Positions 28,101-40,163 of a DNA stretch of 64,000 nt are shown here, in pieces; position 1 is the first letter of the stretch; each line of letters begins with the position of its first letter. A program made the translations under genes and the position numbers. The notes under the pieces were generated by a model. The model was given only the letters and a program-made list of their open reading frames with translations, did no database searches and was not told the origin of the DNA. The stretch is from contig NW_002476534.1 of NCBI RefSeq assembly GCF_000189635.1, positions 62,001 to 126,000 of the forward strand. Direction: 5' to 3'. The DNA is from Tetrahymena thermophila SB210 (Eukaryota; Ciliophora; Oligohymenophorea; Hymenostomatida; Tetrahymenidae).

Positions 28101-29376
28101 TCAAGATTCTTAAACACCAGGTTCATTTATAATCTAGTCACTTGCTGATAATTTTAATGATTTAGAATAAATGGATAATGGTAGCAACATCGGAGAAGGA
28201 ACAGGTAACAATAAAAATAGGAAGAATATTTTGCATAAATTAATGACTAAGAAATCTCTTGTAACTATGCCGATCAATAAGAATTAGTAAATAAATATTT
28301 TATTATTAAATTTTAATATATTTATAAATAATTAGAAAGTTACAGTAATTGAAGACTAAAGTATTTGATAGGACTCCATCAAACAATTTTGAGCTCAGAA
28401 ATGTAAGAAAAAACGAAATGCATCTGCTTAAATAAAGGATTGAAAATCTTCATAAAGAATTTAAAATAGAGGGACTTAAGTTAGATCAGAAAAAATTAAA
28501 AATGAGAAAGCTCATCAAAGAAATTGAGAAAATCAATGTTAAGGTCAGCACCTAAGATAAAAAAAATACTTAGAACTTAAGTAAAAATAATTTAAATATT
28601 AAGTAAAAATAAAGCTTAAAAAAATCATTTTAACAGTTTAAGCTATAAATGAAGAGTTGGATTATGAAAAGCAAACAGATGAAAAATATTTTGAAGAAAT
28701 CATGAGTAATGTTCCTATTATTAACGAAGATCTAGATTATTTCTAAAAAATGAAATAAAACAAAATCAACGACCCTGTAAAAATTCATTAATTTATTAAA
28801 CATCAATCATATATAAAATGTTAAACATGAAAAAAATAGAAATACATTATGAAATTTGAAGAGTAAATTAAAATGAACAGAGAAAGAGATTTTATATCAG
28901 AGCTGAAAAAAGAAAATGTTGTTATTGATGATGAAATGCTTTTGGCTCTTCAAAGAAATAAAATCATGAATGAAAGTGATAAAGCAGCAAATGAGAGAAA
29001 GAACCATTTTATAGATTAGACTCGTATATTATAGAAATTAGGTCTAATGAGCTTAGAGGATTATTACAAATAGTATTAATTGAATCCTTAAACTGATTTT
29101 ATTTATTAAACAGAACTCGATTATGAAAAAGCCCTATAAGAAAACAGATTAATTTAGCAATAAAATAATATTAAAGTCAAGGCAAATATGAAGTCAATTA
29201 AGCTAAAAGATGTTTCTCCATAAAAAATTTTAGAGAAAAAAATAGATAAATTTTTAGAACTATCAAAAAAAGTAAAAAATTTACCTGTAGAAAAATTAAA
29301 CAGCATTAAAGCCAAGTTGAACCAAATATCAATTCAAACTAATTATATAGAAGAAACAGATTAATTTCGATTCTGA
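25176..29376 (+). CDS. large low-complexity Ser/Asn/Gln/Lys-rich protein, function unknown
   Basis: Six exons (25176-26408, 26460-26623, 26682-28286, 28336-28580, 28637-28776, 28840-29376) encode 1307 residues with consistent splice phases. I do not recognise the family. The N-terminal third is Ser/Asn/Gln-rich with SP and SPEK motifs. The middle alternates basic clusters with acidic patches (EDFDDDDIESLYENM). The last 250 residues are strongly charged and helical, with coiled-coil character (LLKQRIENLHKEFKIEGLKL, RKLIKEIEKINVKV). No membrane segment or signal peptide is visible. A cytoskeletal or nuclear scaffold is conceivable, but nothing shows it directly. The exon structure is reasonably secure because every junction preserves the frame; the function is open. 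Confidence 0.72.
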
Positions 29377-30961
29377 CTAATTAAACCTTATATTTTTAAA
29401 ATTTATTTGATAAAATGTAAATATTTCTTTTGTGTGTATAAAAAAAATTTAATCAATTAATAAAATCAAATTTATAATAACAAAATATGAATGGATAATT
29501 TAATGCTTGTTTAACTTTTAAGGAAAAAAAAAAATTAAAAAATAGCCATAATAATAAAAATAAACTAATTATTTAATTTTTAGTTTATAATTTGCATAAT
29601 TAAAAAATATATATTTGGTATTTATTAATTTTATATAAAAATGAGTAGGTAAAAAATATGAATTTTTTTTATTGTAAAAAATGCAAGAGAATATTTTAAA
29701 TTTTTTTAAAATCTTCAGCTTAATTAGAGAGGTAACAGTATGTTTCAAATAAGAAAAAAAGGAAAATCAAAGTTTAAAAGCCATTAAAAAAAATTTAAAT
29801 TATCGAGCAAAATAATAAAATAAATAATTAAAATTAATTTGGTATTGATCTAATAATGAAATAATATATTTAGTTACCATTAAGTGATAGTTTTTTAAAC
29901 AAATGCAAAAAATTAACAAAAAAAATTCATGAAATATATCAAGAAATAAAATAAAATGGTTGATATATTTTTTTAAACGCAAAAATCTTAAAACATGTAA
30001 ATTTTAAGTTATTATTTAAATATTAAACAAGAAATTCAGTCATAAAATTAAAATATGAATATTATCATAGTAAACAGTAATAAATTTGTTTATAAAACAA
30101 TAGGTGTTAAAATTATACAATTAACTTTACTATTTCTTATTAGAAAATTTATCATTTAAAATTTATTAAATCCAAACTAATTTTTATTTTACAAGAAGAT
30201 CAATAAAATTTATGAATGCTATTTAAAGCTTTTTTTAATTCATAATATAAATTAAATTTTTTATCAAAAAAATCAAATATTATATAACTACAGGAATTAG
30301 TATTTTTTTTAGTTAAAGTTATCTATTATTAAAGTAAAATACAACTAATTATTTTATTTCTATATTAGTATTAATTGATTTGAAATTAATGCTTTTGATT
30401 TAAATTTAATATTAATTATTTTGAATTTAATACTGATTTATTTGTAAATTATTTGCTAAAATAAGAAATTATGATTTTAGATATTTGGCTATCTTAAATA
30501 AGGTTGTGAGACTTTATTAAAATAAAGTTAAAAAAACTGATTTTATTAACTTAACAAAGAAACACAGAAAACAATTTTAATATTTCAAAATACTTTGTAA
30601 TAAATACCAAAAAATTTGATTATTTAAAAATAAAAATTGATTTTATACAGTGCATTCTCATAAAGCACATTCTTGTATTGGTAGTACTTTAACATAGAAC
30701 TAAATAAATTAATTATGCATGCTTGAAATTAATCACTTTTACTTGTTAATTTTTTATTAATATTTTTAGTTAATTTATTAGAAATGAGAATTACTGGTCT
30801 ACTGAAACATGAAAAATATATTTAGTTTGTTTCAAGATTATTTGATTTTTAGGTTTTAACAAAATAAGTAGAAATAAGTTAGATAAACTTTTATTCAGTA
30901 ATAGTTAGTAATAATTGTGAAAGCAAAACAAAGTTTTCTCTTTCCATAACCTTTATATTAA
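29377..30961. other. intergenic region without genes
   Basis: About 1.6 kb of AT-rich DNA upstream of the K+ channel gene. Frames are broken by TGA. The channel start at 30962 is the best in-frame ATG, preceded by A-rich DNA. Confidence 0.6.
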
Positions 30962-33900
30962 ATGATTGGTCAAGAAATTTTAGAGAAAAATGATGATCAG
31001 TCAAAGTTAGATGATTAGACAGTGAAATAGTAGAATTTTCAAAATATTCCATAGCTACATTTTGACAGATTCTAAAAAATAAATGCAAGTCAGTTTTAAT
31101 AAAATAAGACATCTAATTTAGAGAAGCGAATAAGCTAAGAAGATCTTGAAAATCAAAAACTTAATGATACTTTGGGAAATAGGAATTCTTTAGAAATAAA
31201 CAGTGATTTTTAATCTCCTAAAAGTCCTCATCTTCATATTAACCTAAATAATTTGGATTAAAATAGTAATTATGATAGCATAAGCTATTATAATCACAGA
31301 GAAATGAAAGTAGAAAAAAATTCAAATACCACAAGAAATAAGGAACCTTCGACACCATAACATAGTCCTTCACACGCTTCTACTCCTTATTCAAAAAGAA
31401 GGAACAATGCTGTAAATTTAGATAACTAGCTTAATAATCTTATAACTAATTACTCAAAAAAAGTGTATCCTTATGATAAAGTAAGCTAAGCCATTTAGCA
31501 AAAAAAAAAGAGAGATTCTTTCAGTTTATAGCTAAAAAATGATAATAAGTAAGGAGATGATTCTGATACAGAAGATAAATAAAAAAATAAAGAGGAATAA
31601 TTATCTTAAGGTGAAGGAGAGTCAGAATAGTAAATAAAATCTTGTCATGCTATCTAAAATGTATCAAATGAGCTTTCTAATTCTGTTTAAACTTTTTAAG
31701 TATCACATCGCTCCTCTTTTCATTTAAACTTACCTTAGTTTTCAACCTTCAAGCAATCTAATAATAGTTAAAGCAAGCCTAGTCCTACAGGTAAAAGAAA
31801 TACTAATAACTAAAGTCCTAAGTTAAAAACTAAAGTTAATCAATTTATAAATACTTTCAATTTCACAAGTTCTATGGATGTTAATGGAAATAATATGAAT
31901 AGCTCTTCATATAAGCTTACCAACTTACTAAACTAGTCTTTTTATCAAAATACTCCAAATAATACCTCCAGCATGAAGAATTAGGTAGTTACTACAGCAG
32001 GAGTAACAAAATTCTCTAATATGATGAAAAGTATCAATACATTTATTTATTAATTATCTTCACCCACATAAATATTTATTTTAATACCAAATAAAATAAT
32101 TTAATAATAATTCAACAAATAAAGAAACAAATTAGATTTATTACTATTTTAATTAAATTTAAAGCACCATAATTATTTTACATTTCAAATTTAAGCTTAT
32201 AATTTTTGATAGGTAGAAGCAGATATTATAAAAAATTACAATAATTACTTATTCAATTTTTTTTCTTTGGTGTATTAATGTGATTTATACTTAAATCCCT
32301 CTAATTTTTTGGAAGCCTAGGATAGTTATAAGAATTAAAAAAAATTTATTTAATAGTACTAAAATGGTGTTAGATTATTTAAAGATAAATTAAAACTTAC
32401 ATTAAATAATTAAAAAAATAAAACATAATTTAAATAAATATTTAGTAAAATTAGAAACAATTAAAATTAAATTAATAATTAGGTTATTCGATTCATTAGA
32501 ATTGGAGAACAGCTCTTAATATAATAAAGGTTCACTAGTTCAAAAAAATACTTCTAGGGTAAATTTAATACAAGCTTAACCACTCTTTGAATTAGAATTA
32601 ATTAAACTTATTGGATGATAAATCTTATTTTGTTGAGAAGAAATAATACAATTTTTTAAAATACACAGTTTTAAGCAAATTTTCTCTCTTTTTATATAAA
32701 ACTATTTAAATTTTAAACTAAATTGGTACTTTTATTTCTCAATTTGATGCTATCTAACCTAATACATTCTCACTAATAATCTGGAAAAGTATTTATATTT
32801 TGATTTCATTCTGGAGCTTTTATTATTACTCTTTGCAAGGTGCTTTTGCTATAAGTTTAGAAGATATAGCGGATAATTATATTTGGCTTTCTATCTTCTT
32901 TTACATCTTTAATATATTTTTCGTTATTGATATGGTGATTGATCTCAACACTGGATACTATTTAGAAGGTGTTGTCTAGCATAGTAGAGTAAATATACTT
33001 AAGAATAGTCTTATGTTTGATTTTTGGGTTCATTCTCTCAAAATATTTTTATAGTTTTACTACTTTACAGATACTTAATCTACAATAACTTCTTACTTAC
33101 TGTGTTTCTTGCATTTATATTCAATGAGCAAAAATTCTAAACCTATAGATCAGCATTGGTAAATATAGCAAAAACATCCGATTATTAGATTGGTTATACT
33201 ATTGCTTATTGTTATTTTAACTGTTGCTCATCTTTCTGGTTGCTTTTTTTATTCTTTATCTTAAGTCTAGTCAAATTATTATATTGCAGATTCAAGAGGA
33301 GGATAGCAAGAAATGTGCAATAATTGGGTAAGCTGCTCTAACTTGGATGGATAAAATTGGATAATTAAATACATATTTTCTCTTTATTTTTCTTTTATCA
33401 CTATGATCACTGTGGGGTATGGGGATATATTTCCTGTGTCAGTATATGAAAAAATATATGTTATCGGAATGACTTGCATAACATGTGGTATCTTTGGGTA
33501 TGCTATTAATAAAATAAGCTCAGTGATAAATGAGTTAGCTTAAAAATAATATTCTCAAAAGTAAAAAATTTTTAAAGATTTATTATTTTATTTCTTTTAA
33601 TAATTTTTAAAAGACAAGAGCAATATGAAATAATTAATTATATGGATAACAGACAAATAAGTCAGTAAACCTAAATTAAAGTGTTGAAGTACATTGAACA
33701 TGTATAAGAAAAAGAGAAAGAGAATCCTATCAATGGATAACTAATTTTGAAGAAGATCTCAAAAACTCTTAAAAAAAAAGTCTAAGAAGAATATTTTGGA
33801 ACTATTTTATAACAATGCAAGTTGCTTACAGCCACTTTCAGCTAAATGTTTTTGGAAGAGCTCATGGTGTACATGAATGAAGCTCTCTACAGCCCTGATG

Positions 33901-36900
33901 AAGTCATTTTTAATTCAGACGAAACAACAGAGAGTGCTCTATACTTTTTAGTGGACGGCAACATAGGAAAGTTTCAGCACAACAGTTCAAATTAAACAAA
34001 AATGATTCAATCTATTTCTGTAAAATTTATTTTGGAGAGAATAATTAAAGAAAAATATTTTAAATGATCTTTTATAATTAGAAGAAGTAATTTATTGGTT
34101 TGACAAATTTCATTTCGTAGCAAAAGGAAGAAAATACAACTTACAAAACAATAGAAACATCCTTAATAGTAAGTTTGCAATACAAAGATTTTTTAAGTTG
34201 TCTTAAAAGCTATCCGAACGATTTGGTATTTTTTAAAAATAAAAATTCTATTTTTATATTTAAATAATTTAATAGGAAAAGTATCACAACATAAAACAAT
34301 AAATCTTATAAAATTCAAGTAGATTGGAAGCATGCTAAAGCTGTGGTTTATTCAGTCATTCGATATAACAATGCAGTTTAATACACTTATCATTAAATAG
34401 CCAACTAATTAAAATGAAATATTAATATTCATAAAGCTAGCTAAATAGAGATCCTTCAAAGAAAAGAAGAAGAGAACAAGGTATAAACACATATTCAATA
34501 AATAGACAAATAAAAAAGGATATCAGACTCCTTAGATCAAATTTGGTTCTTTAATCAAGAGGACATGAAGAGGTAAGTACACCTTTTGAAACAGATGATA
34601 TTAATTATGAAAGCGATAAGAACTTTTTTATAAGAGTGGCCTAAGTAAGAATTTCTCAAAATGTAATCAAAACTATTTAAGACTTAAATGATACAGGAAT
34701 CGATTCAAGCAATTCTATCTCTTATTCAAGCTCAGATAATAGCTATTTAGATGTTAACAATAACGGTGCTGATAGGATTAAAGATTAAAATAATTCGTTG
34801 ATTGAAGAATTAGACGAAGAGCATAACAAAGATGATAACTTCAGTCGTTCATTGATTTTTGTAAAAAGTTCAAAAAAAAAAAGCTTGTAGTAAAACATTG
34901 AATAAAAAAAGAATTCAATATTGTTAGAAGATAATTAATATGGATAATTTAATAATAATTACAGTCAGAAAAGATATTCGATTTAACTATCTCAACCAAT
35001 TTCTCTTGAATAAATATAGGATGATCCTTAATTTATGAAAAAATCTGATAATTTCTCTATCACAAGTTATTCTAATATAAAAAATTACTAACCAAAAGAA
35101 TCAAACTATGATAAATAAATTATGATAAAATCTTAACCAAGGCAGTCTCTTTTTGAAAAGTAAAACTAATAAAACAGAGTTTCTTCATTCAGTTAACTAA
35201 ATAATAATACTTATAATTAATATCCGTCATACACTTAACTAGACATGTAAAATAAAAAACCATTTAACTAGTTTTAAATTCAAAATAATAATTTACTTTA
35301 AATTCCTTAAAATCATATGCTGCAAATTCCTTAACATAATTAATTATAATCACAATCGAATGATTAATTTAGGCTCAAATCAAAATCTCTACAAAGAAGC
35401 AGTATGTTGTCATATTATTCCTAATAGCATTATGCTTAAAAAAGTTAAAATTAAAACTAATCTGATAAATAACTATTTAATTAATCATAATATCAAAATA
35501 AATAAACCAAATATAATAACTCAAAAATATTTGATGAAGATGCTTAATAGTTTTAGTTTGATATAAATTAAAACTAAATTAAAAAGAGAAAAGAAAGCAT
35601 TTTGGTAATAAGCTCAAAAATAGAAAATATCATTTAAACTAATGATTTTGATCAAAAAACAATACAAAAAGAAAAGAAAACTTCAAATAAAAGTGTAAAT
35701 TTAAATAACAGACTCAAAAATTTAGAAACAGAAATGAAAACCACTCTTCCAACTTATTAAGATGATTTCAATCAATTAGAATAAATACAAGAGGTTCATT
35801 AAAACAATAATTTTGATAATCATAAAGATTAATCATTTTAGACCGAGAGAGATGAATTAAATTACAGTGAAAGCTAAGTATCAATTTAATTAAATCTAGC
35901 CAAATAAGAAAGCCAAGAATCCAAGTTAAAATAAATCGATAAAGCCAACAGAGAACTTTTAAAAAAATAGCCAGATGATAAAAAAATTTAGGTAATTTAA
36001 TATACATTATCAATAATTAATTATTTAATATATTTACCATCCGTTCTCTTTAATAAGGCGTCTTTAATTTAGATAAATTTTATATAAAAATGGATAAAAT
36101 TTATATAAAAGTGGAGAAAAATTTTTTTTAATATTAAACCTAATAGTAGAGTGGACAGTATATGATAAATTAATTGAATATCTTTAAGAAAAATAAAACT
36201 TAAAAATAAATCACAAAAATAAGTGCAAATATTATTTAAAATTTAATTTAATTAATAAGTGTTTAATTTAGAAATTATTTTGAAAAAAAGTATCAATTAA
36301 TTTTTAAAATTTTTTATTGAAATGAAATTAATTTAATCAAATTTTATTTAATTATTTAATAGTAAATTTCTGATTCAGATGGAAAAGGTATTTTTAAAAA
36401 AGAAAATTCATTGACAAATAAAGAAAAAAAAGCTAATTTTATAAATTCATAATTAAAAATCAGATAATCGTTTAAATTAGAGAATGAAGCTGAGTAATAA
36501 CAGAATCAAAATATTTATTATGGCACGGGAAGTATTATTTTTAAATCCTAAAATGATGAAAACTTAACAATTTAAAAAAGAGATAGCAGCAATTAAAACT
36601 AATATGCTGTGAAACCATATCCTTAGAATTAAAATAATAATTTAAATTCAATTAATATTTCAAATATACCTAATTTGAATAGAAACAGTTCAACAATCAG
36701 CAATAATCTTTTAAATAATTTGCTATCTTAAAATAGCTAGAATAACCCTAACTCATAATTTAATAATAACCAACTTTATAATAAAAAATTAAATTCAATT
36801 ATTCTTGATGAATAACTTAATTAAAATAATTAAGCAAAAAGTGGCTAAAATTACCAATCCTAAAATCTATATCCTGAATATTCTTCCCTTTAGAATAATT

Positions 36901-37121
36901 AAGAGGAGCTTTTTATTTTTGATTTTGAAGTTGGAAAGGAATGGGTCTATTTTTAACCCCATAACAATTAGTCAATAGTTGTTAGAGAGCACAAAAAATA
37001 TTTAAGGTCTGTTAACTTTAAAAATAGAAATGGTAAATCTAAAATGCAAACTATAACAAGATAAGTTATAAAGAAAAAAAGGATCGTAAAAATGTTTTAA
37101 GATACTAAAATTTAACATTGA
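30962..37121 (+). CDS. cyclic-nucleotide-gated-type K+ channel with CCHC knuckle
   Basis: Exons 30962-32030, 32500-32558, 32596-33560, 33614-34019, 34082-34225, 34276-35991 and 36363-37121 give 1705 residues. The N-terminal 356 residues are Ser/Asn/Gln-rich. Transmembrane helices follow (S1 FSLIIWKSIYILISFWSFYY, S2 YIWLSIFFYIFNIFFVIDMV, S5 RLVILLLIVILTVAHLSGCF). The pore has the K+ selectivity signature TVGYGD near residue 647, then S6. A C-linker and a cyclic-nucleotide-binding fold come next (YMNEALYSPDEVIFNSDE, ALYFLVDGNIG, then SLIVSLQYKDFLSCL). The usual FGE...R-A-T phosphate cassette is not recognisable. Residues 901-914 (CQSCGLFSHSIQQC) fit a C-X2-C-X4-H-X4-C zinc knuckle. A long Asn/Gln-rich tail ends near VGKEWVYFQPHNN. 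Such large EAG/CNG-like channels are abundant in ciliates and sit in plasma or ciliary membranes. The joins at 32031-32499 and 32559-32595 are the least certain. Confidence 0.85.
36075..36118. repeat. short tandem duplication inside an intron
   Basis: Two imperfect copies of about 21 bp (taaattttatataaaaatgg, then taaaatttatataaaagtgg) lie next to each other in the last intron of the K+ channel gene. They look like local slippage. Confidence 0.6.
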
Positions 37122-38039
37122 ATTATCCATTTCATAATTGACTAATTAAGTAAATAACTAACTTAATAAATAACAAACCCATTCTCATAAAAAATTCTAT
37201 TATTACTTAGTTTAACAAATATATTTAAATTAAATAATATAGCTTAATCAAATAAATTATTTTTAAAATTTATTAAAAATAAAAAATTATAAATTATCTT
37301 AAATACATATCTATGCAAATTATTTATTTTATCAATTACATTTTATTTATTAAAAAATTACAATTTTATTAATTTTTGTTTGTTTTTTAAAGATTTAAAT
37401 TTTAATATTTTTGTTGATTTTGTTATTCTGTTGAATAAATATCCAAAATAAAATATATTTTTGTTTTGCAAAATATGATTTTTTATAAAGAAGAACAAAT
37501 TTTGAAAATAACAATCTACTCATTCATTTATAGAAATATTTTAAAATATTATTTTTATAAATTTATTTCTAAGCTAGTTTAACAAATATATTTAAATTAA
37601 ATATAAATAATATAGCTTAATCAAATGAATTATTTTTAAAATTTATAAAAAATAAAAAAATATAAATTATTTTAAGATGCAAATTATTTATTTTATCAAA
37701 TGCATTTTATTTATTAAAAAATTACAATTTTATTAATTTTTGTTTGTTTTTTAAAGATTGCAATTTTAATTTTTTTGTTGATTTTGTTATTCTGTTCAAT
37801 TAATATCAAAAAATAAAATATATTTTTGTTTTGCAAAATATAATTTTTCTTATAGAAGAACAAATTTTGAAAATAACAAACTATTTATTACTCATTCATT
37901 TCTAGGAATATTTTAAAATATAATTTGTTATAAATTTATTTATTTTTAAGCTATTTTATTAAATTTTTATATAAAAAAGAATAACAAGTTACAATATAAA
38001 TTAATAAATTGTATTTCATTTATATTGGTTTATTTTTCC
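37122..38039. other. convergent intergenic region, mostly a tandem duplication
   Basis: About 0.9 kb between the ends of the K+ channel gene (+) and the small ciliary-type gene (-). Most of it is two direct copies of a unit of about 367 bp (37208-37950). No coding frame is visible. Confidence 0.7.
37208..37950. repeat. tandem direct duplication, unit about 367 bp, two copies
   Basis: Copy 1 begins at 37208 and copy 2 at 37575, both with tagtttaacaaatatattta. They then share the same series of blocks in the same order: cttaatcaaat.aattattttta, attacaattttattaattttt, tgttgattttgttattctgtt and aagaacaaattttgaaaataa, ending in ctaagc or ttaagc. Differences are single bases and short A/T indels. 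No long terminal repeats, terminal inverted repeats or coding frame are visible. It looks like an unequal-exchange or replication-slippage duplication that has had time to diverge. Confidence 0.9.
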
Positions 38040-38667
38040 TCATTTCTTCTTCTTAAACAAATCTTTAAGAGGGTCATATGGATCCTCGGCTATATAAATA
38101 ACACATTTTTAATATTTACAATAACTAAAAAGTACTTACGTGCAGTCCATTTTTTCTTTTTCCATTCTTTTGGCAATTTTCTTTCCAGTGCTCTAAGGTC
38201 AGGATTCTTTTAAATATTATTTTCAGCTAATTTTAGAGTTTCCAATGTTTTTCCTGTGCCATAGAGTTAATTTTATGTTTCTTTTTTAGTTTTTTGCAAT
38301 CCGTTAACTTGCTTTTATTAATATTTATATTTATTAACACTTATTTACTTTTTATAATGTTGATTTATATATGATAGTTAGTTAGTTTTATTAAGATAAC
38401 CATCAAAATTATGTTTCTAGTAGCTATGAAAATGAATAAAAAAATATATTTAAATACATTTTAAAGTTTAGAAATTTATTCATCAATAGAGTATTCTTTA
38501 GTGGCATCTTTCAAATCTAGATTTTCAGCTCCTCCTGCCAAAAAACCCCAATCTTTTTACCATGCAGATACACAATTTAATTCATTTTAGATACGAGCAA
38601 TCCAGTTACGATCATCAGCAACTGCATCTGCATTTTTTACAAATTTATGTCCAGCTTCTTAAGCCAT
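38040..38667 (-). CDS. small protein resembling ciliary microtubule inner protein CIMIP1 (LLC1/C20orf85 family)
   Basis: On the minus strand three exons (38667-38458, 38311-38140, 38089-38040) encode 143 residues ending KDLFKKKK. The segment DDRNWIARIQNE...AWQKDWGFLAGG (residues 19-46) recalls the 'W...R...E......W...WGFL' pattern of C20orf85/CIMIP1, a protein of about 137 residues in the lumen of ciliary doublet microtubules. The rest is basic and helical (ALERKLPKEWKKKKWTAPED), typical of small tubulin-lattice binders. No transmembrane or signal segment is visible. Both introns preserve the frame (the second joins phase 1 to phase 1). The gene is divergent from the DUF167 gene and convergent with the K+ channel gene. 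That it is a real gene is likely; the family is a motif-level guess. Confidence 0.6.
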
Positions 38668-39284
38668 TTATATTGGTAGCTCTATATATAATTTTCAGAC
38701 TTTTATATTTAAATTCTAGTATTAAATTTGAAATTTCAGCTTGGCTTTTCCCTAAACTAGCTTTCTTGCTTTTACTTATTCTTTCTCAATCGAATTTAGA
38801 GTATTTAATAATTTTTTAAGAATAATTTATAACTATTTTTTTTATTAATAATTAAGACTGTTTTTTTTTATTTAATGAAATTATATTACCAAAACATATG
38901 GTCATTTTGTTCAAGTGCATGATGATTAGCATAATTAATAAAAAACAATATAAACAGACAAATGGTTCTTTATTATGCCTTTTAGAAACTTTATGGACAA
39001 ATAAAAATTGATTGCAATTTTTTTTTGTCAAAAAGCATCAAGCTTCATACAAATTAAGAATACTGGAGAATAAAACCCAAAATTAGATAGACAGAAACTC
39101 TTAAATTTATTTAATGATTAAAAATAGCTTTTATTATTTATCAAAGCAAAATTAACGATTTTTAAAATAGCAATTAAAAGCCACTAATTTAACATTTTAA
39201 TAAAATAATATTAATTCTTTAACACTTCAATTATAGAAACAAGTAAAAAATCTTTAATTTATAACTTTTGTTAAGTTTTCCTCA
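38668..39284. promoter_or_regulatory. divergent intergenic region, presumed two-way promoter
   Basis: 617 bp separate the start codons of the small minus-strand gene (38667) and the DUF167 gene (39285). Its position implies that it drives both genes. No specific element can be named. Confidence 0.4.
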
Positions 39285-39744
39285 ATGGACAAAAAGAAAT
39301 AAACAAAAAAAGGAGCTTCTGATAATTAAAAAGAAGAAAAACCAAAAGCTGTATCAAATGTTCCTGCATCAATTTATGAAAAAGGAGGAAAATTTTTTAT
39401 TTCAATACATGCAAAGCCTAATTCCAAAATTAGCTAAATATCAGGTATTAATTGACTTATAGTTACTTTTATGTTCATATAGTAATAATGTAAATGATTA
39501 TTCTACATTTATAAAATTAGGAATTTCAGATGAAGGAGTAGATATTAACATAGCAGCACCACCTAAAGACGGTGAAGCTAATGCTGAATTAATTGATTAT
39601 ATAAGTTAAGTATTAGGAGTTAAGAAAAGTTCGCTTTCTTTAGATAAGGGTGGAAAGTCAAGGAATAAATTAATGGAAATATCAGACAGTGGATATGCTG
39701 ATGTAGAAGAACTCTATTAAGCACTTAAAGATTCTATTTAATGA
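39285..39744 (+). CDS. DUF167/UPF0235 (YggU, C15orf40) family protein
   Basis: Two exons (39285-39444, 39521-39744) encode 127 residues. After a Lys-rich start, ISIHAKPNSK, then ISDEGVDINIAAPPKDGEAN, AELIDYISQVLGV and LDKGGKSRNKL reproduce the whole DUF167 domain: beta strand, the 'V.PG/KP.S' turn, the 'aPPkdGeAN..li..la..l.v' core and the 'G..SR.K' loop. The family is universal and small (about 75-130 residues), and its biochemical role is still unclear; the bacterial member is YggU. The intron splits the Gly codon between ISG and ISD, and the frame continues cleanly. Nothing looks damaged. Confidence 0.9.
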
Positions 39745-40163
39745 TTAATTAATTAAATTTAAACAATAAATCAAAATATTTTAAGATTTTAAAATACCAA
39801 ATTAATATTTAGTGTGTAATAAATAAATAAATTTACAAATCAAATAAAATGAATTATATTTTTATAGCAGAAGGTATTTTATATATAATTGTATATAATA
39901 TTAATTTGTTTATAAGCCAGTTTAACATTTCAATTATGTGGATCAATTAATTATATGTTTTTTGTTTGAGCGGGAAACTAAATAGTTATTATCAAAATCA
40001 CAGAAATTCAAACAAATCTAGAATATTAGCTCAACTTTTGTCAAAACAATTAAAAAATTTTTAAATTAAATAGTTAAAAATAATTAAATTACTTTGTTAA
40101 AGAAGCAAAAAAAAAAATAGCATTTAAAAGAATTAGAAATTATTTTGAATTAGAAGAAACAAA
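39745..40163. other. short intergenic region
   Basis: About 420 bp of AT-rich DNA between two + strand genes, presumed to hold the end of one transcript and the promoter of the importin gene. No element can be named. Confidence 0.5.

Noticed and set aside
30891..31112. 73-codon frame on the minus strand
   Set aside because: It is antisense to the start of the K+ channel gene; the + strand frame continues into long coding sequence.
32210..32590. open frame read as an extra exon of the K+ channel
   Set aside because: Open under ciliate code, but composed of Asn/Lys/Phe filler, and it does not join in phase to the S1 region; kept as an uncertainty only.
34573..34640. gtaagt after a GAG codon as a splice donor in the channel gene
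   Set aside because: Reading through keeps a TGA-free frame with coding-like composition for another 1.4 kb, so no intron is needed.
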